Shown in pieces: positions 15,158 through 23,434 of a stretch of DNA of 64,000 nt. The position numbers and the translations under genes are program-made. The notes beneath the pieces were generated by a model. The model was given only the letters and a program-made list of their open reading frames with translations, ran no database searches and was not told where the DNA came from. Source of the DNA: Dictyobacter aurantiacus (lineage in GTDB: Bacteria > Chloroflexota > Ktedonobacteria > Ktedonobacterales > Ktedonobacteraceae); the NCBI RefSeq assembly GCF_003967515.1, contig NZ_BIFQ01000001.1, positions 3,534,001 to 3,598,000 on the forward strand. Reading direction: 5' to 3'. Numbering within the stretch: position 1 is the stretch's first letter; each line of letters begins with the position of its first letter.

Positions 15158-17449
15158 TTAGCTTTGAATGCTGGTGCGCACCTCGCGCAACTGTTCGGGT
15201 GTCAAAATTCTGAACAGGATCAGCAGGTTTTCCAGATCGTATTCCAGTCCCATTGAATGGAGTTCCTGACGGATGCGACCCAGCGCACTGATCTGAGTGG
15301 TTGTAATCAGTCCATAGCTGACCAGGCTGGCGGCCAATAATTGATCGGGCGTAAGTAATTTAAACATAAGCAATATTTCACCAAGTTGATAATTTAAATC
15401 CACACCACGTAACATCCTCTGTATATTTTGGGCAACCTCCAGACGATCCTGCGGTACCAGGTGTCCATCGAGTAGTACCTTGTTGAGTGAGCGCGTGGCC
15501 CGGCCATTGAGCACCTGGGGCTGTACATTGTTGTTCGTCTGTTGTTCTGGCAGCGCTGGCATGGGAGGGAGGCTCTGGACGATATCCAGCAGGACCGCGT
15601 TGTTGGTGGTCATGCTTTCTGCCAGGTCGTCAGGCACATTGATGGTATGATTGCTTTTCTCCTCTTTTTGCGCTGGCCGGTTGGGGGCTGCCGGTTCCTC
15701 ACGGGCGGGTACCGGCTGTCTCTCTGGCTCCGGTTCTGTAGGAGCTACAGAAGGTTGATGGCTGGTTTCGTATCCTCTGTTTGTTACCGGTTCCGCGACA
15801 GGAGGAGCCGATTGGGTATGCTGGCTGAATTTAGGCTCATATCTGGTAGCGGGTGGGCTAATCGGTTCTTTTTCCACTTCTGGTGTGAAGAGCGGTACCG
15901 CGATCTTGTTGACCGGTGGCGTGGCTGCTGGCACGGGCGTGGAAATAGATGCCAGTTGCGGAGACGTGGCCTGTTTGTTTGGATGGACCGCGGGCTGATG
16001 GGCGGTTTGCGGACCATAGTTGGTGCGAGAGAGCACGTCTGGTCTGCGTGCGGCCTCGCCAATGGCGGGTCCCGTGACGGTACGCTCGATAGGCATATCC
16101 TGAATGGGGGAGGCGCGCAGAGGTTGCGTGCCGATTTTTTCCTCCGATGGGGCGAGGCGCGACGCCGGTGCTACTGGCGTTGTATATGTTTTTTCCGGCT
16201 GGGCGGGCTGTTCCTGGCGCTGCTCGCGTTCGCGTGTTGTCTCAAGCGTCGAATAGGAAGAGGCTGTTGGCGCTACCGCGTGCGGCGCGGTGAGATTGCT
16301 GACCTCCGCCTGTTGAGCGTACCTGCTGGCCTGGTTGGGAAGTGCATCCCTGGTCTCGACAGGTATGGTATACCTGGTTGTATTGATTGGCGCCCACTGC
16401 GTGGCTCCCTGCGGCTGCGCTGGACTTGTTGGCACATAGGTTGTGGAGACCGTGGGTGCGGTTGGTGCCGGTGTGGGCTCCTCTTGACTGGTAGAACGGA
16501 ATCCCTGGACCATGCGAGAGAGCTGGGCGAGCCCTGATTCATTTGGGCCCTCGTAGCTTAACTGACCACTGGCCAGACGCTGGAGGACCGGGGCATCGTT
16601 ATTGGCAACCGGCGCGGCAGGCATGCTGGCCACGGGCGGTGGATTGATTGGCTCCCGGCTGTCCCTGGTTTCCTGTGGTGCCTGCTGTCCGGCGGAATCC
16701 TGTGAATTCCAGGTGCGCTGATTGGGATAGAGGACCGCGCGAATTTTTTCGCTGTAAGAAGGTTGATTCGAGCCAGGGAGACCCGTAGCTGGCGAAGGCA
16801 TATGATTCTGATTGAGGGCCCCATTTTTTAGCGCAGGCTGCGCAGAAGTGATGGAATGGTTCATTGGCGTTTGCGGCAATGACGTTGCATTGGTTGTTCG
16901 GGCAGGGGTCGGGATGGCACCTGTATCTGATGGTAATGAGGTGGCGAAGGTATTGGCGGCTTGATTTGGACTCTGGCCGGCGGCTGACGCGGAAAGAGAT
17001 GAGAAACGTGGCATTCGGGGCTGCGTATGATTCATGTCCATCTGAATGGTCGCGCTCGGCACGCGGTTACGTACCGCGTCGACCAGGTTCATCAGGCCCT
17101 GCATGCCATCAATCTCCATGTCCGCGTTGCTGTTGGGAGCATGATCTTCTATGTCACGGGGACCATAACCAGCCAGGTTAGTACAGACAAAGGTAAGCAC
17201 CTGCACCTTGCGGTCACGGCGCTGGGTATCCAGGGCAACCCAGAATTCTCTCCGGGCGGCCGCGGCCTGGGCAAGGTTAACCATCACCAGTCGAATAGGA
17301 TAGCGAGCAATGGCATCAAAAACCTCAACGGCGGTACGGGCCGTATGATTGGTATACCCCGCTAACTGCAATTCACTGCCAAGCAGTGTGGCAAATTGTT
17401 GATCTCTTTCAAAAAGAAGGGTGTGTGGTCCACCCGTACTAATATTCAT
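15158..17449 (-). CDS. Receiver-like protein with a long disordered linker
   Basis: A 763-residue protein in three parts. Residues 1-130 (HTLLFERDQQFATLLGSEL, then RLVMVNLAQ) look like a response-regulator receiver fold, but the usual phosphoacceptor Asp appears replaced (MVNL), so a pseudo-receiver is likely. Residues 130-630 are Pro/Gln/Thr/Ala-rich with no domain. The last 110 residues are helical with two similar blocks (LGEILLMFKLLTPDQL and LENLLILFRILTPEQL), reminiscent of the MshEN/GspE N-terminal fold. The start has GGAG upstream. A TATACT -10 lies about 230 bases upstream inside the left direct repeat. Confidence 0.7.
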   Translation of the reverse strand: MNISTGGPHTLLFERDQQFATLLGSELQLAGYTNHTARTAVEVFDAIARYPIRLVMVNLAQAAAARREFWVALDTQRRDRKVQVLTFVCTNLAGYGPRDIEDHAPNSNADMEIDGMQGLMNLVDAVRNRVPSATIQMDMNHTQPRMPRFSSLSASAAGQSPNQAANTFATSLPSDTGAIPTPARTTNATSLPQTPMNHSITSAQPALKNGALNQNHMPSPATGLPGSNQPSYSEKIRAVLYPNQRTWNSQDSAGQQAPQETRDSREPINPPPVASMPAAPVANNDAPVLQRLASGQLSYEGPNESGLAQLSRMVQGFRSTSQEEPTPAPTAPTVSTTYVPTSPAQPQGATQWAPINTTRYTIPVETRDALPNQASRYAQQAEVSNLTAPHAVAPTASSYSTLETTREREQRQEQPAQPEKTYTTPVAPASRLAPSEEKIGTQPLRASPIQDMPIERTVTGPAIGEAARRPDVLSRTNYGPQTAHQPAVHPNKQATSPQLASISTPVPAATPPVNKIAVPLFTPEVEKEPISPPATRYEPKFSQHTQSAPPVAEPVTNRGYETSHQPSVAPTEPEPERQPVPAREEPAAPNRPAQKEEKSNHTINVPDDLAESMTTNNAVLLDIVQSLPPMPALPEQQTNNNVQPQVLNGRATRSLNKVLLDGHLVPQDRLEVAQNIQRMLRGVDLNYQLGEILLMFKLLTPDQLLAASLVSYGLITTTQISALGRIRQELHSMGLEYDLENLLILFRILTPEQLREVRTSIQS

Positions 17450-17667
17450 ACCTGTATCACTCCAGTTGCTGATAGCATGAAAACTGAGTTCACAGGGGTA
17501 AGTTTCAATATGTGCTCGCTTGACTCTATAACACTGTCCATCAAAGCCTCCTGTGCCTATACCCCTACCTTACAGGCACGGGAGCGCACGCTATGCAGAG
17601 GAAAAATATGGCGTTTTACGGGCTGTGGGAGCCCTGTCGCGCTCTGTCGTGTGCCGCGCCGTGACTG
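17450..17667. other. Leader region of the receiver-like gene
   Basis: About 220 bases on the minus strand between the likely -10 in the direct repeat and the start codon. No gene is credible here. The element boundary is placed at its right end. Confidence 0.4.
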
Positions 17668-17758
17668 TATTCCGCGTTAGTATAGCATATATTTCCTAGA
17701 ATTTCATGAAGATGAGATAAAAGTAAGATGTTACAAGGACTATCGGGGAATAAGGCCA
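17668..17758. repeat. Left 91-bp direct repeat (attL candidate)
   Basis: Begins TATTCCGCG and ends AAGGCCA. It matches 35614-35704 at 86 of 91 bases, with two differences near the middle and three near the right end. On the minus strand it contains TGC-TATACT (17679-17687), an extended -10 that could drive the receiver-like gene, so integration would preserve that promoter. Confidence 0.85.
17679..17687 (-). promoter_or_regulatory. Extended -10 (TGC-TATACT) for the receiver-like gene
   Basis: On the minus strand TGC precedes TATACT, about 230 bases before the gene's start codon. It lies inside the left direct repeat. The same sequence is also one of five AGTATAGCA-type motifs near the element ends. 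Confidence 0.4.
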
Positions 17759-17773
17759 GAAGCCAGCACAAAA

Positions 17774-17814
17774 AAAAGAAGCCATTGAGGATTTTTTCCC
17801 CAATGGCTTCTTTT
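17774..17814 (-). terminator. Terminator of the integrase operon
   Basis: On the minus strand the arms AGAAGCCATTG and CAATGGCTTCT enclose a short loop and are followed by a long U-run. It lies about 60 bases after the integrase stop and ends the leftward operon. Confidence 0.9.
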
Positions 17815-17871
17815 AACCCTCTTTTTTCGACATAGTATAGCAGATAAGAAATGGCCCATATATGCTATACT

Positions 17872-18870
17872 TCACTTCTTTGGCTCACCTTTTACGCGGT
17901 TAGAACTTCTACCGGGACGCAGTTGAATGCGATTAATTGGCGAGTGAGCAGTATGGTGTTGCCTTGCATTTTTGCTTGTGAAACTCCTCAAATACCGCTC
18001 AGTTGTTTTAACATTCGTATGCCCTAACTCCCTGGAGAGACTGAATAAATCACCGCCCTCGTCGAGATACATACAAGCAAAGGTGTGTCTAAACGTGTGA
18101 GCAGACAAACGAACGTCATCAATGTTGGTCAAAGCTTTTAGGCGTTTCATAAGTCCCTCCATTCCACCACGACCAAAGGGCAACCCATAGTTCCGCTTAC
18201 TCAGCGATATAAACAAAATCGGTTCATCGGGACGACCAGGCCGCCGATACTTATGAATATACTTCCATAACAGCGTCCCAATTTGGGGATGAATACCTAT
18301 CTGCCGTTCTTTTCTCCCTTTGCCAAAGACGGAGATATATGTATCATGTACATCCTCAACTTTCAGGCTTGCAATCTCAGATCTACGAAGGCCAGTATCA
18401 AGCATCAGAAGAATAATGACATAATCCCGAAATCCCGCATCGGTAGAAAGGTCGAACACCTTTAACATGTTGTCTATTTGTTCTACCGTGAACGTATCGA
18501 GTACTTTATCGTCTACTTTTGGATATTCCAACCGGAGAGCAGGATTTTTTGCAATTAGCTCTTCTGCCAGGCACCAGGAGAAGAATGTCTTCCAGCGGCG
18601 AATATAGACACAGACAGAAGACGGAGCCAGCGTCACACCTGCCTTAGAAAAACGCCCCCGCTGATTTTCCGCTGGAGTTGTTAGAAGGTACTGTACACAT
18701 TCTCGCAAATGAAACACTGTAACCTTTTCTAGATCATCAATACCACACAATTCAAACAGCAAACGCAGCATCTCCTTAAGCATATGACGATAGCTCACTT
18801 GAGTATGAGGAGATAACCGCCGTGTCTCAAGAGTCCGTAGATAGTGATTCACGGTTTCATCAAGTCTCAT
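17872..18870 (-). CDS. Tyrosine recombinase (integrase)
   Basis: A 332-residue phage-type integrase. The N-terminal SAM-like core-binding domain covers about residues 1-105. The catalytic domain has Arg162 (TGLRRSE), Lys in GKGRKER (about 184-187), the His258-x-x-Arg261 box (HTFRHTF), His284 (LGHTNVKTT) and nucleophile Tyr293 (ERYL). The set is complete, so the enzyme is probably active. The start overlaps the initiator stop by four bases (ATGA) with AAGGTGG upstream. It is the last gene of the leftward operon and lies next to the left direct repeat, which suggests it integrates and excises this element. Confidence 0.95.
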   Translation of the reverse strand: MRLDETVNHYLRTLETRRLSPHTQVSYRHMLKEMLRLLFELCGIDDLEKVTVFHLRECVQYLLTTPAENQRGRFSKAGVTLAPSSVCVYIRRWKTFFSWCLAEELIAKNPALRLEYPKVDDKVLDTFTVEQIDNMLKVFDLSTDAGFRDYVIILLMLDTGLRRSEIASLKVEDVHDTYISVFGKGRKERQIGIHPQIGTLLWKYIHKYRRPGRPDEPILFISLSKRNYGLPFGRGGMEGLMKRLKALTNIDDVRLSAHTFRHTFACMYLDEGGDLFSLSRELGHTNVKTTERYLRSFTSKNARQHHTAHSPINRIQLRPGRSSNRVKGEPKK

Positions 18871-20195
18871 AAACCACCTTCTTGCTCGATACCCTCAGAG
18901 CCATATAACTGTTGTTTCCTACGAACTTCCGCTAGAAAATCCCGGCCCTTTTCTTCCAGGTATTCTTGACCATGATCATAGAGCCACTGTAACGTCAGCG
19001 AGATATCCGCCCCAGGAGCTGCATGTTCACCGCCGAGCCAGGCCGCTTGTGTGGAACAATAGCCCATAATTGCGGCCAAGCCACGCTCAATATTTTTCTC
19101 TCGAATACGTTGACGGACCACCGCACCCAGGCCAAGATCGATAGTTTCAGAAAACGCCGATTGCAGGACCACCCAGGCCGGATGTGTCGGCCAGCGTTCA
19201 CGATGACTATCTTCTGTTGGCATCACATACCGCAGCCAGCCATCAACATGCTCATCATCACCACTAGAGGAAGTACCGACGGCATACTTCCAGAGCGATT
19301 GAAATTGATTAAGCAGATCATACGCCCCCTCTATCGGACCCGTTAAGTTGTGCAGAAAAGAACGGGTCAAATGGAACTCATGACGCCAGACGGGAGTAAC
19401 ACCATCCCACACACCACCATAGGGACCAGGCACATCACCACGCTTCCAGATATCGTACATCCACGTCTTTTGTGACTTCTGTTCAATCTCCAATGTCTTG
19501 TTATAAATGCGGCAGGAGATCGGTGAGCCACTGGAACTAAAACGCAGATAGGAAGGAATCCGACCATCGAGATTGACCATATCCGGCCCGTAGACCACCG
19601 ACTGTTTCCGCGCCCGTGTCACAAAATCCTGTTCATAGTTTGCCAATGAGAAGTCATGACCGACCATATCCGCGCACAGATCCACAGAAGAAACTTGGAG
19701 ATGAATGTGTTCACCAAAGATGCCTATCAGGAACTCATGCATCTTGACCAGGGCATCACCTGCCCAGGCTTGCGACCAGAGGTATTCAGAAGAAAAACGG
19801 ACCTGCGCGATCACATTGTTAAATGTCCCACGCGAGATCGTCAGTGAGAGTAAACGACAGGTGAGCAGCCAGCGCCATTGGCGGCCAGCCCCATGAGGCT
19901 CAACAAACAGCGGAACATTAAGAAACGCCCAATCCGAGATGACAGAGGTTTCAGCCGCTTTTGCCTCACCCTGAAGATAATCCAATTCTTGTTGAAGCGT
20001 TTCATCAAGTTCACGCTGAACTGGCTGATAATGCTCATCAGCATAGCGAACATTCAACACCAGTGTATCAACACCATAGCCGACCAGCTTAATCTTCTCA
20101 AACAATGCATCAGAGGATGATAGGAAGGGAAGCGAGGGTGGAACACTGCCACCCTCAAGAACAACACCGGGAGACTCAAAGGAACGCTTACACAT
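18867..20195 (-). CDS. Rep_trans-like replication initiator / relaxase
   Basis: A 442-residue protein that fits the replication initiation factor family (Rep_trans/MobT-like). Hallmarks are the metal-site region VSSVDLCADMVG, then the block RFSSSGSPISCRIYNKTLEI, where Y-N-K-T is the conserved signature, then VWRHEFHLTR. Such proteins nick and join one DNA strand at an origin, for rolling-circle replication or to start transfer. The ATG at 20195 has AGGTGA upstream; the open frame reaches 20231. It overlaps the integrase by four bases and follows the small gene by four. The catalytic Tyr was not assigned, so family membership is likely but not certain. Confidence 0.75.
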   Translation of the reverse strand: MCKRSFESPGVVLEGGSVPPSLPFLSSSDALFEKIKLVGYGVDTLVLNVRYADEHYQPVQRELDETLQQELDYLQGEAKAAETSVISDWAFLNVPLFVEPHGAGRQWRWLLTCRLLSLTISRGTFNNVIAQVRFSSEYLWSQAWAGDALVKMHEFLIGIFGEHIHLQVSSVDLCADMVGHDFSLANYEQDFVTRARKQSVVYGPDMVNLDGRIPSYLRFSSSGSPISCRIYNKTLEIEQKSQKTWMYDIWKRGDVPGPYGGVWDGVTPVWRHEFHLTRSFLHNLTGPIEGAYDLLNQFQSLWKYAVGTSSSGDDEHVDGWLRYVMPTEDSHRERWPTHPAWVVLQSAFSETIDLGLGAVVRQRIREKNIERGLAAIMGYCSTQAAWLGGEHAAPGADISLTLQWLYDHGQEYLEEKGRDFLAEVRRKQQLYGSEGIEQEGGL

Positions 20196-20199
20196 CGAT

Positions 20200-20397
20200 T
20201 CACCTACTTTCATCCATCCTACGCAGAGCATTTAGAGCAGCACGAACCATAAAATCAACTTGATCCGCTGGACGTTTCAGAATTGACGCAACCTCAATTA
20301 CAAGGTCATCGTCATTCGTGAGCCAAGAATAATAATTCCTGACATCCTGAACAAAGGAGATAAACTGTGCAAAAGCCAACAACTCTTCATCACTCAT
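20200..20397 (-). CDS. Small helical protein of the element operon
   Basis: A 65-residue acidic, helical protein starting MSDEELLAFAQF. The ATG at 20397 has AGGTGAT upstream; the frame extends to 20481 but overlaps the metallopeptidase. It sits four bases before the initiator gene, so translational coupling is likely. I recognise no family; a replication accessory role is only inferred. Confidence 0.7.
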   Translation of the reverse strand: MSDEELLAFAQFISFVQDVRNYYSWLTNDDDLVIEVASILKRPADQVDFMVRAALNALRRMDESR

Positions 20398-20413
20398 AGG
20401 CTTTATCACCTTT

Positions 20414-21004
20414 CTACTCAGCCTTTTCAACTTTGGAAAAGGAAGCACCACAACGGTTACAGCTTGCATCAAGCTCATCACTTGCGACGCGCACCTTTAT
20501 CGGAGGATCACAGGTGCACTCATACAACCGCAGGCGCGAACCAGGCGTTTTTTCTTTTACCATCGGGACAATTGCCGCATGAGGATACGTCCCCACACGA
20601 GACACATAGTCTTGCAGGAGCGGCAGCAGTTCAGGACCAACGACAGTCGCCGTAGGAGGCCCGGCCAGGCCGACCTTTTTTGCTGCCTGAGAAAAGGGCT
20701 TCTTATGCCCAAACTTATTGCCAAATGACGCATGAATAAGTTCATGCAAGAGCACGCCGAGCACTTCAACCGAGTCAGCAATGCGAGGTGAAATGAAGAC
20801 TTGTGAAACGCCATCAGCGCACACCGTAGGCGCAAAGCATTGACCAATGGTGACATTCTTCTGACCGCCACCACCAGAGACAGGCCAGCCACACGAAACA
20901 CGAACAGGAACCGGACTCAGACCGCAGCGTTGCATATGTTCAAACAAGAAAAGCGCAGCTCGATAGAGCCACGCTTCACGATTCTGCTGAAGTTGTTCAT
21001 CCAT
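20414..21004 (-). CDS. SprT-like zinc metallopeptidase
   Basis: A 196-residue protein with the active-site block LLHELIHASFGNKFGHKKPF (HExxH plus a third His), typical of SprT/Spartan-like proteases. The C terminus has a zinc ribbon (YECTCDPP, then CNRCGASF). Spartan-type proteases cut proteins crosslinked to DNA. In mobile elements such genes are often near replication modules. The ATG at 21004 has GAGGTG upstream; a TTG precedes it in frame. A CGTTTAAACG palindrome lies in the gap upstream. Confidence 0.85.
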   Translation of the reverse strand: MDEQLQQNREAWLYRAALFLFEHMQRCGLSPVPVRVSCGWPVSGGGGQKNVTIGQCFAPTVCADGVSQVFISPRIADSVEVLGVLLHELIHASFGNKFGHKKPFSQAAKKVGLAGPPTATVVGPELLPLLQDYVSRVGTYPHAAIVPMVKEKTPGSRLRLYECTCDPPIKVRVASDELDASCNRCGASFSKVEKAE

Positions 21005-21022
21005 CAATACACCTCAAAAAAG

Positions 21023-21038
21023 AGCGTTTAAACGGGGA
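21023..21038. promoter_or_regulatory. Palindromic motif AGCGTTTAAACGGGGA, copy 1
   Basis: A 16-base motif containing the perfect palindrome CGTTTAAACG, in the short gap before the SprT-like gene. An identical copy lies at 26258-26273 in the same operon. Confidence 0.5.
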
Positions 21039-21039
21039 G

Positions 21040-21225
21040 TTATTCAAGCCACGCCTTGATAGACCAATTTAGAAAGTAGTACACGATGATGCCAAGCACA
21101 ATGAGAAACGCGATCATCGCGACTATCGCCCAGGAAGTGGATGGGCCAGATTGCATGAAAAGACAGAAGCATACCAGACCCAGCAGCAATGTACAGACAA
21201 AGCAGAGAAATTGACGTTTATTCAT
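21040..21225 (-). CDS. Small two-TM membrane protein
   Basis: A 61-residue protein with two hydrophobic segments (about residues 6-24 and 32-52). AAGGAG lies upstream of the ATG at 21225. It lies in the element operon between the metallopeptidase and a larger membrane protein. No family was recognised. Confidence 0.7.
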   Translation of the reverse strand: MNKRQFLCFVCTLLLGLVCFCLFMQSGPSTSWAIVAMIAFLIVLGIIVYYFLNWSIKAWLE

Positions 21226-21246
21226 AGCACCAAGCTCCTTTTTGTA

Positions 21247-21819
21247 CTAGCGGTTAATGGGACGACCAAACTCAGGAGGAAAAGGAGGTTCTTGTATGTA
21301 CACTCCGGGTTGACCAACACGTGCAAACCAGAATGCAGGATCATACAAGCTGTCAGAGTGATACCCTACATCGAGGTAGTTTTGCCATGCCCATCCACGA
21401 ACGGCGAGCACATGCCCTTGATCTATCGCATAAATGTAGATATCCAACGAGAGACGGAGAATCATCTGTGAAGCCATGATGCAAGCCTTTCCACTGAGAA
21501 TAATGAAATGCACAGCCAGCAAGAGGAGTGAGCTGGAGGAAGTTACATTGAGAGAAAAGTAGGGGAACGTAAAATGAACGGAGGTATAAAACTCAAGCTT
21601 GCCAACCTTATAGAGGATCACCCAGCCAGGTAACAGCGCCAGAAGAAGAGATAACAAGACGATCCAAGCGCCTTGTATTTTCCAGGTTAGGAGGATACAC
21701 AGATAACGTAAATACAAACAAATCATCAACTTGGCTACTAGGAGCACATGCCTGTAAATGAAAAATCTGTGTAAGCTCTTTACACATAATCTCTTTCCAT
21801 CCAGGCCGGCACCAAACAT
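21247..21819 (-). CDS. Membrane protein of the element operon (start uncertain)
   Basis: The frame encodes up to 190 residues with two hydrophobic regions, LLSLLLALLPGWVILY and LLLLAVHFIILS, and a C-terminal soluble part ending EFGRPINR. No ribosome site fits the ATG at 21819. ATG 21726 gives a plausible shorter protein that starts at the first membrane segment. An overlapping frame (21608-21931) has a better ribosome site for its internal ATG, so a frameshift or a short overlapping gene is possible. No family was recognised. Confidence 0.5.
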   Translation of the reverse strand: MFGAGLDGKRLCVKSLHRFFIYRHVLLVAKLMICLYLRYLCILLTWKIQGAWIVLLSLLLALLPGWVILYKVGKLEFYTSVHFTFPYFSLNVTSSSSLLLLAVHFIILSGKACIMASQMILRLSLDIYIYAIDQGHVLAVRGWAWQNYLDVGYHSDSLYDPAFWFARVGQPGVYIQEPPFPPEFGRPINR

Positions 21820-21942
21820 AGAGTAACATCATCACAACCTCACTTTTACACAAAACTAGAGGATAACTAACAACAAAACTCATAGTACACGGGGATAGAC
21901 AGGCGCGTGTTACTTGTGTGCGCCTGTCCAAAATTGCTATGA

Positions 21943-22161
21943 CTACATCTTACGAAGTACCCAGATATAGTGGTTTGCCGTCCATTCACCAACAATAGCA
22001 AGAACCTGTTCAACTGATTGTGCAGGATATTCATAACCAGTGTTCATATCGAGAACCCACAACGAGCAATCAGGATGATATCGAACAGCAATGCCTCTTT
22101 CTAAATTCCACAGCCAATCAGGAAATTGAAGAAGAGGCAACACCTCACTCAGTGTTCCCAA
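21943..22161 (-). CDS. Small conserved-looking element protein
   Basis: A 72-residue protein rich in Trp and Tyr, starting at a TTG (22161) behind a GGGGG ribosome site. It lies eleven bases after the preceding gene in the operon. The sequence (FPDWLWNLERGIAVRYHP) suggests a small globular fold. No family was recognised. Confidence 0.6.
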   Translation of the reverse strand: MGTLSEVLPLLQFPDWLWNLERGIAVRYHPDCSLWVLDMNTGYEYPAQSVEQVLAIVGEWTANHYIWVLRKM

Positions 22162-22172
22162 GAAAACACCCC

Positions 22173-22376
22173 CTATGCTTGATAAACCTCGACAGGAGAT
22201 ACCCAGGAGCCAGTATGCAGACTATGGACTTGCAGAACACCACGCACACGACGAGCACGATTAATACGGTGAACAACACCATCAGCCATCCGAGCATAGA
22301 CACCATTATTGCGGCCATTCACATTGGCCCAGACGGCTTCATTAATGGTGCGAACACCGGCTAAACGTTCGATCAT
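22173..22376 (-). CDS. Small basic element protein
   Basis: A 67-residue protein starting MIERLAGVRTINEAVWANV, with AGGAGGTG upstream of ATG 22376. It is basic in the middle (RINRARRVRG), which suits nucleic-acid binding, although this is inference. It starts eleven bases after the primase stop. Confidence 0.68.
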   Translation of the reverse strand: MIERLAGVRTINEAVWANVNGRNNGVYARMADGVVHRINRARRVRGVLQVHSLHTGSWVSPVEVYQA

Positions 22377-22387
22377 CAAGACACCTC

Positions 22388-23353
22388 CTAGAAATGACCA
22401 CCCGCGAGAATATGCGACCATAATTCACGAGCGGAAAGCCCATAGTAGTAGCGGAAGAAATCAAAGAGCGACCCACCTTGCTTCCAAGCGTGACAATACC
22501 AGCAGCAAAGATCAGGAGAGGAAGGACGATAGACCCACAGCGAGGGATGCGCATCAAGGCCATCATCGTGATGCCAGCCAAAGGGACAGCAGCCCATTCC
22601 CTTCTGATCCAACGCTACATAGCGGCCAATCATGGCAATAGGATCATGCTGTCTGCACCAGTCCCGAATGGTCAAGGTGGTTTCGGCAGGGACGGAATTG
22701 AAGGGAATGGCCTGCGGTGTCGTGGGCGTCGCCTGGTTAGTGACCGGCAACGGGATCGACGCTGGAACGGGGACCCGCTGGACAGTAGAGAACCAGGCCA
22801 GCATATCAGCCAGCGAGGCAGCCACCGGCATGAACTGCCCCTGTGACCAGGCCACAAAGGGATAACATTCACCCGTCACCCGATGCACACCGAGCGGTAA
22901 CCGGACCAGGGAGCCAAGCGGCACACTCTCAGACAACGTATCTTGCTTGGGATAGAACTCAACACCAGCTGGACAGAAGGGCAGCAACCAGCGACGGACC
23001 AGCGCAGGCGAAGCCGGATCACGGAAGAAGACGCGCAGATGCGCACCACGGCGTGACTGTTCCAGATAGGACGGCACCCCCACCCCCGCCAACTGTATTT
23101 GCACCTGGAGGAGATCGACCAGGCCAGACGATGCATCACTATCAAAGACGGCGAACCGACACAGCCCTTGCTCATCAATGAGATAGGAGCCAATCGTCTG
23201 AACCCCTTGCAGATGACGATAGATCACCTCATACGTGAGCGGGCAACTAGCGCGAGCATAGCGGCCATCCGAGCGCTGATAGGCATAGTCATCACGACGG
23301 CCTACACAGCATGCCATAAAGGCGTCGAGCAGCTGTTTTGTGACCACAACCAT
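22388..23353 (-). CDS. Archaeo-eukaryotic-type primase fused to a CHC2-like zinc finger
   Basis: A 321-residue protein. The AEP catalytic module has the metal-binding D-x-D (FAVFDSDA, residues 68-74), the s-x-H-like motif RGAHLRVFF (102-110) and the third motif VRLPLGVHR (about 150-158), which are hallmarks of primase/polymerase domains in element and TOTE-type systems. The C terminus (about 255-300) has CCPFGWHHDD and CCWYCHAWKQGGSLFDFF, a CHC2-type zinc finger as in DnaG. Together this looks like a self-sufficient primase for the element's replication. The ATG at 23353 has AGGTGA upstream; the open frame extends to 23425. Confidence 0.85.
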   Translation of the reverse strand: MVVVTKQLLDAFMACCVGRRDDYAYQRSDGRYARASCPLTYEVIYRHLQGVQTIGSYLIDEQGLCRFAVFDSDASSGLVDLLQVQIQLAGVGVPSYLEQSRRGAHLRVFFRDPASPALVRRWLLPFCPAGVEFYPKQDTLSESVPLGSLVRLPLGVHRVTGECYPFVAWSQGQFMPVAASLADMLAWFSTVQRVPVPASIPLPVTNQATPTTPQAIPFNSVPAETTLTIRDWCRQHDPIAMIGRYVALDQKGMGCCPFGWHHDDGLDAHPSLWVYRPSSPDLCCWYCHAWKQGGSLFDFFRYYYGLSARELWSHILAGGHF

Positions 23354-23434
23354 AGCAATCACCTGGAGCAATGAACGCACGCCTGCCAACCGTACAGGAC
23401 GGCGTGCAGGCGTGCAGGCGTGCAAGAGATCGCA

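Noticed and set aside
17668..17758. tRNA gene as attachment site
   Set aside because: No tRNA-like fold or TTCGA-type loop is present in either 91-bp repeat.
21608..21931. Overlapping 107-residue frame in the element operon
   Set aside because: It conflicts with the membrane-protein frame, which has credible TM segments; kept only as a possible frameshift note.
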